Positions 31,076-40,389 of a stretch of DNA of 64,000 bases are shown piece by piece. The DNA comes from Globisporangium splendens. Taxonomy: Eukaryota; Oomycota; Peronosporomycetes; Pythiales; Pythiaceae. Made by a program: the position numbers and the translations under genes. Where the stretch lies: the NCBI GenBank assembly GCA_006386115.1, contig VFIW01000108.1, positions 62,001 to 126,000 of the forward strand, given 5' to 3'. Numbering within the stretch: the first letter of the stretch is position 1; each line of letters starts with the position of its first letter. The notes beneath the pieces are model-generated. The model saw only the letters and a list, made by a program, of their open reading frames with translations. It did not search any database and was not told the DNA's origin.

Positions 31076-33049
31076 ATGGCTTTAAAATCCTGGTCAAAAT
31101 ACGCATTGGGAACTATTTCAGGAAGCGTTTGTGGTGGCTGCCCTTTATCTTGCGGCACTCTCAGCCTTTGGCAACGTCGCACTTCACCGCATGGCGCAAG
31201 TGTTACGCCAGCTTGGTGGTTAAACGGAACAACAGTCGATCAAGGCTTGGCTACGTTCTTGATACTCAACCTCAGATATCTACGAAATCGCTTACGCAGA
31301 ACCAACATGGAAAACGAGAGCTTGTGCTACGAGTTGGTCAACGTGAATCCGCTTCCTATCATCGACGTCACTCGCTCGGTCAAGTCCGTTCTCTTGACGA
31401 ACCCTGTGCTTCTCAAGTTCAACCGCATCATACGCCGTCTCTATTTTGCTTTTGCCGTAATGTACATGCTCTCGTTCCTGATTGCAACCGCGATGATTCT
31501 GGTTCCAGCTGCAGTTGGGAAATGGTTAGCAGCCATTCAGTGCTGCTTTCAGTTGCCTCCGCTGGTATCCAGTGTGTGCGGTCTCCGTGTTGATTTACTT
31601 CGGTGCATGCTCTCCACGTACGAATTTTGGTTCTTTTCGATGGTGAATATCGCCAACACCGTTGGTCTAGCAGTATATCTGGGAGACCTGCGTATGATCG
31701 CCATGATCTCTTACTGGCTCGGTACTCAAATGAGCATTTGCGTGGATGCCAACCTTCAAGCTCGTCAAGTCGCCGGCAGATCGTTTGCAGCGATCCTTTT
31801 TCAACTGACTCTGCTGAGTACCGTCTTCTTCCAGATCACAGCGGACACGCACATCAATACCGTTTTCACGTACGATACGCGCGTGATGACAACGACGGAT
31901 TGCATCATGAACTCGCTCGCAATCATCTTGATTTTGTTTGTTCGAACAACGTATCGCAAGCGCAAATACCTAAAGCAGAAGACAGAGAAGTCAGGAGAGG
32001 TTCGGTGCGTGATCTATCGCTGCCGAGTGAAACTTCAGCTCAAGGGTCTATTTGAGCGAGAATCGGCGCGTTATGACAAGAGCAAAAGCGTAGAAGCCCG
32101 CATTGCTCCGATTACCACAGCGAAGCAGAGTCTCCGGTTTGCGAGAACTGGAGTCGTGTTCCACGATGGTGATACTGTTTGCACCGGCATATCGGATTTC
32201 TTTCTGAACGCACAGCCAGAGACTTTAATGCAGCGACGACTCGGCTTGCACACTCTCGGTATTTGCGGCATCCTGTTGGTGGCGTTCGTCTTCAACTGCC
32301 GCAGATACTCACTGTCGGTTGCTTTCATTGACAGAGCGCTCACGAGTGTCTCGTGTATCGGGCTCGCTTGCACGATCGGCTTCGTTGGAGTGTTTGCTAG
32401 CTGCTTGAACCAAGGCATTCTTCGCGCGTTGCTGAGTACTTTCGATTTCGGCTTTATTTCGATCCAAGTTTCTCTGGTGCACTTGTGTGCTTGCGATATC
32501 TTCTCGTGGGATGGTCGATGTCTTGTAATCTGTGCCAGTTGGCTCGTCACGCACTGGATTCTGACGCTGGATGCTCTGACACCAAACATGAGGCAACGGC
32601 TCGGGTTCCGTGTTCGCTTGTTCGTGACCCCAGTCATCGTTCTCGTGGTCAGTATCATCTTCAGTATTTCCTACGATTTGGTTTTCTATGCGTCCACAAT
32701 CGAAATCCAGGACCGAGTGCTGCTCAGCGTGTCCATTTCCAAGCATAAATTGGAATTTCGAGTCGTCCCTTTTTTCTTGGGTCGCGTGTGGACGATTTTA
32801 CTCTGGTTGCTGCGAATTCTGTGGCGAGTGGGTACGAGCGACGAGAACGGGATGCTCGTTTTGCATGGAAACGTCGACTTCATCGCGAGTCGAGAGGCTC
32901 TCGGGCACTTGGCTAGTGATGTCAAACCTGCTGAGATGATCCAGAGAATCATATCGAAAGCTCGGAAAATATCAAGTTTCCGTGTCCAACCGAGAAGATC
33001 TGCAGGACCGACATTGTCACAGATGCATCGAGTTGGATCTTCGCCATGA
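31076..33049 (+). CDS. Polytopic membrane protein with internal duplication
   Basis: Single exon, 657 aa. About ten to twelve hydrophobic segments fall into two clusters, roughly residues 120-300 and 385-560, separated by a charged loop (KRKYLKQKTEKSGE). The halves are related: LRCMLSTYEFWFFS and LRALLSTFDFGFIS are followed at equal spacing by LGDLRMIAMISYWLGTQ and WDGRCLVICASWLVTH. The C-terminal ~80 residues are soluble. Such proteins are expanded in oomycetes, with no function known to me. The first ~70 residues before MENESLCYELVN are Gly/Ser/Trp-rich, so the start may lie at a later ATG. Surrounded by pseudogenes but itself uninterrupted. Confidence 0.75.
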   Translation: MALKSWSKYALGTISGSVCGGCPLSCGTLSLWQRRTSPHGASVTPAWWLNGTTVDQGLATFLILNLRYLRNRLRRTNMENESLCYELVNVNPLPIIDVTRSVKSVLLTNPVLLKFNRIIRRLYFAFAVMYMLSFLIATAMILVPAAVGKWLAAIQCCFQLPPLVSSVCGLRVDLLRCMLSTYEFWFFSMVNIANTVGLAVYLGDLRMIAMISYWLGTQMSICVDANLQARQVAGRSFAAILFQLTLLSTVFFQITADTHINTVFTYDTRVMTTTDCIMNSLAIILILFVRTTYRKRKYLKQKTEKSGEVRCVIYRCRVKLQLKGLFERESARYDKSKSVEARIAPITTAKQSLRFARTGVVFHDGDTVCTGISDFFLNAQPETLMQRRLGLHTLGICGILLVAFVFNCRRYSLSVAFIDRALTSVSCIGLACTIGFVGVFASCLNQGILRALLSTFDFGFISIQVSLVHLCACDIFSWDGRCLVICASWLVTHWILTLDALTPNMRQRLGFRVRLFVTPVIVLVVSIIFSISYDLVFYASTIEIQDRVLLSVSISKHKLEFRVVPFFLGRVWTILLWLLRILWRVGTSDENGMLVLHGNVDFIASREALGHLASDVKPAEMIQRIISKARKISSFRVQPRRSAGPTLSQMHRVGSSP

Positions 33050-33294
33050 TCTTAAAGTGGACTCTAAATACCAAATCTCGAGAACACTCGTCGCAAATGA
33101 TAGGACTATTGGTACAGCCCACGATCACCTTTCATCGAATCAACGAATTGACCGCTTTGGATCCGTCGCGGAGTGCAACAATGGTGACCAGACGCTTGCA
33201 GAGGCCGAGACCTGCGGGGAGCAAATACATTGTGCCATAAGTCAGATCGAATGCAATCGTTTCACATGATTGCATCAAGAGGCAGCATCATCTA

Positions 33295-34400
33295 TCATTC
33301 CTTTTGTGTCGGCTGTTTTCTGATAGAGACGCAATAAACTGGAAAGACGTCGAACACGCCGCTGAGATCTCCAGTCGAGCAGAACGTCAGCGCATTGCTC
33401 GTGTCCACCAATCGAGCCAGTAGATCCGCAGATGCGAGCACCGAGTCGCTGCCGCTCAACAAACAGTCGACTACCTTGCCTTTTGTGATCGAACTCACGG
33501 CGTCCCCTAAGTCTTGATGGCGGATTGCAGAGCTATCCCTCCAGTTGTCGTCGAAGGTTCGTTTGCGCTTTGATCCCCACTCGAGTTCGCCTTGTCACCC
33601 AAACTTGGCGAAGCTGAGGCTGCTGCATCAGCAGTAGATCCTGACGCCGTCGGAGTAGAAGTCCCAGAAGGTGGAGGCGCTGACGTCAAAGACGGAGTCG
33701 AAGTGATTGGCGGTTAGCCGCAGCGTCACTTGCCTCCAAAATTTTCGACGCACCCACAGAATGCTTGGTGGTCCAATCGGCGATGGGAGAAACTCGAGTG
33801 CACAATCCAGGCTTGCCAACCACGCCACAGCCATACCCAGCACTCACGAGTCCTGCCAAGCGATCTTGTCTGCCGGGAGAGGACGCGACGAGCACAAGAG
33901 GACTCTCTGAATCCCCTATGCACGCATCGTTGTTTGCTATTCCACCGGCGCACTGGCATCCACATTAGAGACAGCGGACTTGCATTTTTTCTGCGACCAG
34001 AGAGGAAACGTCACTTTGTGGAACTCGTTCGGCGTCACACTGAGAGACTGCGCTGTTGCTCCGAAACCAAACATGGTCGCCATTGGTTCCACCCACAAAA
34101 TCGGCGGTCGTGTCCAGCTGGATTGGCGCGTGGATCGATGCGATTGAAAGCTCCAGAATCGCCGCGTTGTACGAGCATGGATTCGGACTCTGCAAACTGG
34201 GATGAATCCATACTTGATACCCACATACTCGTCACATCATCAATGAACGCCTTCCGCGGTGCGAACTCCAGACTCGCAAACGGGATATTCATGTCCGTGT
34301 CGAACTGCGCAGCGCCGACTCCGAGACAACTCACGCTAGTGTTTTTCATCACCGCACCCATTGTCACAGGAGTCCCAAGCGCCAACGGATTTATACTTTG
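33295..34400 (-). pseudogene. Trypsin-like (S1) serine protease pseudogene
   Basis: Read on the minus strand with several frame changes, S1-family landmarks appear in order: NAAILELSIAS (Asp-strand region), FVGGTNGDHVW, TPNEFHKVTFPLWSQKKC, SAGYGCGVVGKPGLCTRV followed by IADWTT, the usual C-terminal trypsin pattern. A Ser/Thr/Ala-rich linker and an oomycete-type extension (FCSTGDLSGVFDVFPVY) end at 33295. The frames change at least three times and the catalytic Ser motif GDSGG is not intact. This resembles the secreted trypsin-like proteins of oomycetes, some of which inhibit plant glucanases. Upstream the N-terminal half is too eroded to read. Confidence 0.6.
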
Positions 34401-34688
34401 AATGGTGGATGGCTGTTCTTGATCCAGTAAACGGACTGCTTTCGTTATTCAAATTGGCGAATGGACAACGAATCAGCCACGTTCCACTAGCGTCGATGAA
34501 TCCGCTCCCAAACTCGTTGTGCTAAAACCACCGACGCGATCGCATACACTTTGCTTCCATCTGCTCCGCAGGTAGAAACGTCGATGACGACGCCAAACGT
34601 GTACTCCATTCCGTCCTGCCCACTTCGCGGAGGTGAGGTGCTTGGTGTGTTCGTTGTAGATGGCAAATTGTGAACGGAGCAGAATTAG

Positions 34689-34856
34689 TTAGAGATCCAT
34701 TCCCGTGAAGCCCACCATATTCCCGATCACTTGGTGAACGCGCTCCAGGACTGCATTTGCTTGAGGATTCTCGACCGTGGCTGGCCTCGACTTGACACCA
34801 TAGGACTCGAGCATTTCTTGAAACTCGTGACCGGCAAATTCCTTGCCCTGGTCGTG
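34689..34856 (-). mobile_element. Ty3/Gypsy-type integrase relic
   Basis: The minus strand encodes HDQGKEFAGHEFQEMLESYG, then VKSRPATVENPQANAVLERV and HQVIGNM up to a TAA at 34691-34689. The D-x-G-x-EF and NPQANA...E spacing is the second half of the retroviral-type integrase catalytic core. Flanking sequence on both sides falls out of frame. A short dead fragment with no LTR in view. Confidence 0.65.
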
Positions 34857-35729
34857 GGTGCAACGTTGCGGCCGTGGATAGCGGTAGAACCAGAGAGGTT
34901 TGCTCCAATCACCACGACGGGTGGCGATTGGGAACTCGCGTCGTAATACGCAGCCATGACCGCAGAACCCTCATTCACAAGGAACCCAAATCAGGACTCA
35001 AGCGGCCACTGGTGTTGCTGTGATCTTGTCTGCGAACACCAAGGTGGAGTCAGTTGACAGCGTCGCGAAGGTCATCATCACCCCCATCAGGAGAGACCGC
35101 ATCGTGCTGCTTTGGTGCGCGAGCATGTGCAGGCGACTCCTGTTTGTGCTCTGCTTTTAGAGATCTGGAGATGGAGGGAGAAGTGCACGGCACGTGGGAA
35201 AAAACGGGAGAGCTGCCACCATCACGGCACACTCAACGAACACCAGTGGTGTGGGCAAGCTTTGGCGTCAGTGGCTCCCCCTACATAACGACGCTGAGTT
35301 AACGATTGAAAAGTACAATAGGTTTCTTACTTGAAATGCCAAGTTTTGATGCTTTATACAATCACCATGCACAATACTTGGACCAACTCGAACCAACTAT
35401 GTATTTGTGCAGGAAAAGTGAATGAGGATTATGCTGATTGGAGCATGCTGGACGTGTTCACTTTAAAGAGGTTTTTCTTGCCAAACGAATGATGGAATCG
35501 AACCTAATCAAGTACTCGAGTGTTCGATGTCGTTGATTGATTTGTGTTCGAGTGCAGTGTGTTATCCGGATCCTCTCTCCAATAACAGAGCATCTTGCAG
35601 TACTGAGAAAATTGGATACAAGAGACTTCACAGCAATTGAACACGTCCACAGTATGATTGTTGCAATGACTTTAACGATACGCACGCTATCCGTGAAAAC
35701 AAAAACATGAATCGTTTCTACCTAAACGC
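34857..35729. other. Gene-free stretch between retroelement relic and SDR copy 2
   Basis: Possibly further integrase-derived debris up to about 34980, then AT-rich sequence. No gene supported. Confidence 0.4.
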
Positions 35730-36605
35730 CTACTTCTTCTCGAGATCCTCGTCGCTGTCCTTGATCAGCGCATGGGGACGCGTCTGCTTGAACGTCTTCA
35801 TGGAGTGGCCGACTCGCGCGAATCGAACAAGGAACTGCGCCAGCCAGTCGGGCATAATGTACATGAGCATCTCGAGGAACGTCAGCAGTGACGGCATCAC
35901 GAGTTTCCACTGGTTGCGGCGCACGGCGCGCACAATCTGGTCGGCCACGTATTCCGGGGACAACCACGTCGTGAACCGCGGCGGCGCGACGCCCTCGAAC
36001 ATCCCAGTCTTGATGAACGACGGGCACACCAGCGTGAGATGCACGCCGTCCTTGCCCATCGCCTGGAGCTCTTGACGCAGACTCATCATCAACCCCACTG
36101 CGGCAAACTTGCTCGCACCATAATCGACCATGCCGCCACTTCCAAAGAGCCCTGCCGCACTCGCAATCGACACAATGTGGCCGTGGTTGCGCTTGACCAT
36201 CTGCGGCATGAACGCCTTGATCGTCCAGAAGTGCGACGTCACGTTCACGTCGAACGTCTTGCGGATCATGCGGTCGTTGCTCTCGAGGATCGGCTTGCCG
36301 CCGACGATACCGGCGTTGTTGACCAGAATATCAACCGCTCCGAATTGGTGCACGATGCTCTCGGCGACCGAGTACACGCGCTCCTTGTCCGTGACGTCCA
36401 TCTCGTAAAAGTGCGCGTCACCGCCGGCCGTGCGGATCTCGTCGACGACCTGTCCGCCCAGATGCGTGTTTAGGTCCCAGATGATCACGATCGCGCCGAG
36501 CTTAGCGAAGCGCAGCGACATGAGCCGCCCAATGCCCATGGCGCCGCCCGTGATGAGCACCACCTGACCCTTGACCGACTTCTGGAACCCGAAGAGACCG
36601 AACAT
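35730..36605 (-). CDS. Short-chain dehydrogenase/reductase (SDR16C-like), copy 2
   Basis: Single exon of 291 aa, paralog of 29056-29934. Motifs: TGGAMGIG cofactor loop, WDLN after strand two (NAD-type acidic residue), NNAGI, Ser in VSIASAAG and catalytic YGASK. The N terminus (MFGLFGFQKSVKGQVVLITG) and the hydrophobic MPSLLTFLEMLMYIMP near the end match copy 1, so both are probably membrane-associated. The C terminus ends in an acidic-basic tail (DSDEDLEKK) absent from copy 1. The two copies keep all catalytic residues, so divergence of substrate or expression is the likely reason both are kept. Confidence 0.92.
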   Translation of the reverse strand: MFGLFGFQKSVKGQVVLITGGAMGIGRLMSLRFAKLGAIVIIWDLNTHLGGQVVDEIRTAGGDAHFYEMDVTDKERVYSVAESIVHQFGAVDILVNNAGIVGGKPILESNDRMIRKTFDVNVTSHFWTIKAFMPQMVKRNHGHIVSIASAAGLFGSGGMVDYGASKFAAVGLMMSLRQELQAMGKDGVHLTLVCPSFIKTGMFEGVAPPRFTTWLSPEYVADQIVRAVRRNQWKLVMPSLLTFLEMLMYIMPDWLAQFLVRFARVGHSMKTFKQTRPHALIKDSDEDLEKK

Positions 36606-37929
36606 GACGAGCGAGTGAAGCAGCGACTGGAGACAGCGAGAGTGAATGTGTGCGGCAGGACGTTACTTGCGGAATGAGCCCATTAGCGTAGCGGATGGCG
36701 CGCATTCCCTGCGGTCGCAGATAATAATGGACCTCTTCGTGAACAATAGCAATAGCGCGATGTTGACGGCAATGCTGGAGGCAGCAACGCGGTCGCCTCT
36801 CTTCGCCAAACGGACGTTTCGCTTGAGTTATGTATGTTTTGGGGAGAGATGACCTGCAGTGGGACTGATTATGGCTTTTGGATCGAGAAGAGTACTGATT
36901 GAAGCAAGAAAAAAGAAGCAAGCGGGCAACGTTCGTGCAACATTAGTCAAAATCGTACTTTGTTGAGATATTTCGGTGCAGATGCCAGTTGAAGTTGATG
37001 ATTGATTGACAAGCATGGAAATGGGTACAAAGTATGAAAAGCTGCAACACGCAGAGTGTATCCATACGGTCCAAAGCTGATCTGTTTGCAGCGCAACAAC
37101 GTAGAGATGCTTGTAGACAACTATCCGTATCACACACCTAGTCGTTCCTGAGGATGGTGTGCGGTCGCGTTTGCCAGAACGTGCACTCAGGTAAGGCTCG
37201 CATCTGGCGCCGCGCCTGTAAATTGTCGAACGACGACGATGAGCCTGCGACAACGAAGAGGCAGGCAGTTGTCTGGTGCAGACGTGCCCATTGCGCGCAT
37301 CCCCACGGAACCTTCCACGTGTTGGGCAATCCCACATGAGAGGCAATTTGGTGGAAACCTCCATTCGGAAACGGAAAAAATCGAACCCAAGGATGCTGCG
37401 AGCCAGCACCAGTCAGTCCAATGGACCGGCGGCTTGAGAATGGCCCTCAGGCGCCTGTTTTACTGTGAACACAAGGCGCAGGGGGCGCACGAGCGGTGCT
37501 CGCGATCATGTCATTTCGCGAAAATGCTCAAGAGCGCAAGCGAGGATATCTTTCGCCTTGGAACGCCCATTCTTTCAAGTAGCTCAAACCCTCTTTATTG
37601 TTGTTATTGTGGCGACACTCTCTCCTGCCCGATTGAAGCTGAGGCAGCTAAGTGCTCTAAGGCGCTCTCAAAGGCGAGCGTCTTGATGTCTGGATGAGGA
37701 TCTCGCAATTCTGTCATCGTGCCGGAGCTCTCCTGGTTCAAGTGTAGCCAGAGTTGGACGGGGTCCGATACAAGCCAGTTGCAACAGCAACAGTGAGTCT
37801 CCAGGCGGCACTTGACGCGTTTCGTTGTCCCTCAACTCGGTCGTCAAAGGGATCAGGCTATGGGGCTATGGCGCCTATCGCTTCTCGTACATTTGGGCAA
37901 ATGCGTAAGGAAAACGAGGTCACGTAGCT
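36606..37929. other. 1.3-kb stretch with no supported gene
   Basis: A plus-strand open frame at 37239-37697 has no ATG-associated family signal and atypical composition. Nothing else is recognised. Confidence 0.4.
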
Positions 37930-40145
37930 TCACTTTCGTTTCTTCTTGGCGTTGAGCTTTTCACGGTAAAACTTGATGAATGCGACCGTGCCGTCAAACT
38001 CCTTGAGTAACGCGTCGAACGCGGCTTCAAATGCTTGAAAGTCGCCGACGTCGCTCTCGGCGATCTCGTGCATGAGCTTCGCGACCTGGACTTGGACCCT
38101 CCGCGCACATACAAACTCGGACGCACGCGCCGTGAACTCGAGGATCTCGACCAGGGACCCGCGGTTGTACGTTTCCATCGCGCGATGCAAGTTCGGGATC
38201 ATCTGCGTCTCACAGAGTTCCACGTACCCTTCGAGCATCTCGCCCACGGCCGCGCGGTTCTGCAAGTACACTTCCATCATCGCTTTCGTGTCGATCGGCG
38301 CAATCATTTCCATCTCCTGCTCAGATGGGAGCATGCGGTGTCTTTGTCTCAGGTCGGACGCTTCTGGATCCACTGGGTTCCCAAAGACATCGAAGCCGTC
38401 ACCTGGGTACTCGATGGGGCATGTGCGACTATCGAACGTGAAGGTCTCGCCCACGCCTTGCTCCTGTGCGAGTTGTTCCACACGCGAGTATGGCTTTCGG
38501 CCGCCTCGGCGGGTTGCATTGCTGAACCTCTTCATGCATCCTCTGCCCGCCGATGCCATGGTAATCCCTCATATGCGATTGCGCGAGAAGTCCAACGTGT
38601 TTAAAGCGATCACGAAAGCGCGTGGCCAATGGCGACAGCCCCATGCGCGCATGCTCTTCGGCCACGGGGGCTTCTTGCGCCGTTCGCTCTTTGAACTTGA
38701 TGATGTCGAGTATGTGCTCGTCTTGGAGCGCAAATAACTTGAAAAACCGATCTTGGTCGTGGAATCGTGGCTCTTCTTGTTGAGCCTGGTGGAAAGCAAA
38801 TACAAATACAAGTTAAAAGCGGTATCGAGACTTGCACCCCATGTCGTTTTGCTAAGTGAGAGGTTACCTTGGGTAAGTACGCCTTGACTGGTGCCGGGCA
38901 TCCGACGGTAGCCGGTGCTTGGATGTTGTTTCGGATTAATTCGTCATCCGAGAGCGCGAGCATTTTCAACTGTGGCGCTTCTCTCACTTTTGTGCCAAGC
39001 ACACCTCCTTGCTCCCACGACACCTCGTCAGTCCCAACACTAAGCTGCAACCAGACTGCATCGCCGTAGCAAATCGTGTTAGCGCTTCGAACATCTGTGA
39101 GATCAATCAACGTGAAAATCGCGCGGTCTTTGCAGCCCTTGATTTGAGGAATCTGTAAGCTCTCGAGTGACTGCACGCGCACCTGTCCATCCAGGCTTCC
39201 GATCATCATCAGATGGCCATTGAAGAGCTCAAAGGCGACACTGCAGCCGTAGTACAACTTGGACTGCTGGGAATTGAAGTCGTTGCGCAACTTCTCAGCA
39301 TCTGATAGCATTGTCGCTGGCACTGCTGTTGATGCCGCGCCACCAGGTACGGCGTTTTGTGCACTTGAAGGCAGCGCGCCAATCCCAGATTTCGGCTCAC
39401 CAACAACTGCTGTCAGAATTGTCTGACCATTATTGGTAATGTTGGTATTCGGGGTCGCTCCAGTGCCAGCACCTAAACTTGGAATCTGCGCCATGGACGC
39501 GGACGTGCCTAATGCTTGAATTCGCTTGATGATCTCAGTGGAATTGAATCCTGTGCTGGTTCCCACGCCTTTTTTCGCGTTTGGAGACACGCCAGAGCCC
39601 ATGCCGGCACTTTGAAGGGCATTTCTCTTGCTTCCAGCGATCAGTTGACTCAGAGTGGCACTATTCTTTGCCGCATTTTCTCCAGGACTTGAGTTTGACA
39701 ATGGATGCAGCTCGGGTAAGCTATTCACATACTTCATTCCCCCTGCTTTGCTGAGCCGTTTATATTGAGCACTACCATGTTGGGCCGCAGCAGCAGTACC
39801 TTTCGACAATTTCCTTTTCTGCAGTGCATTGTCTGCGCCAGCGTTACCAGCAGCAATTGTATCATACGGACCTGTTGGCCTTTCAACGCGGCGACTACCA
39901 CGGTGCTGTCGTGTTTGCGCGAGTTTTTCCTCGGCGTCATCGTCATCTTCGTCGTCACCCTCGGCGAAATCCAAAGATGTTTTCCGGAGCTGACGGCCAC
40001 TTGGAGTCGACTCTTTCTGTCGAGACAGTGGAGTCATCCGCTCCTGCACAGTTTCCATATACTGCCAAACATTCGACGTTCGGCCAAATGCTCGCGGTCG
40101 ATGCGTAGACACAGCTGCATTCTGCAGGGCTGGAACATGGGTCAT
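37930..40145 (-). CDS. Beta-trefoil/MIR-like protein with helical C-terminal domain
   Basis: Three exons, 40145-38868, 38785-38528 and 38463-37930, with introns of 82 bp (GTAACC...ACCAG) and 64 bp (GTTCAG...CACAG), giving 689 aa. The N-terminal ~270 residues are low-complexity with an acidic run (DDEDDDDAEE). Around 280-420, YYGCSVAFELFNGHLMM, AIFTLIDLTDVR and ICYGDAVWLQLS repeat in a way typical of MIR-type beta-trefoils. The last exon is helical (EVYLQNRAAVGEMLEGYVEL, VAKLMHEIAESDVGDFQAF) with an HPt-like layout but without the phosphoacceptor His in a KGSS context. The 64-bp intron is inferred; otherwise 38559-37930 could be a separate 209-aa gene. Function unknown. Confidence 0.6.
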
Positions 40146-40389
40146 TACGCAGAAGCTTGGCCGCTTCTTGATAAAATAGTCGATCTGAGGGGTGAATTTT
40201 GCCGGTAAAAAGTCTTTAAAACCGCGCGAAGCTAAAAACAGCACCCTAGAAAAGCTCCATTTGAGCCGTGACGGATTTGAAGAACGCACAACCTGTGGGA
40301 AGAGTGTAGAAATCGACGTTGTAGGCAACTGGAGTGCACTGAAAGCATGTTCTTGTACGTGGCCCATTGGTACGATATTTCGCAGGGAC
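40146..40389. promoter_or_regulatory. Short divergent gap between trefoil-like gene and WD40-like pseudogene
   Basis: About 240 bp. The promoter of the minus-strand gene must lie here. The plus-strand frame has no ATG in this gap. Confidence 0.3.

Noticed and set aside
37239..37697. Plus-strand open frame as a gene
   Set aside because: No family resemblance, no intron signals and composition unlike neighbours.
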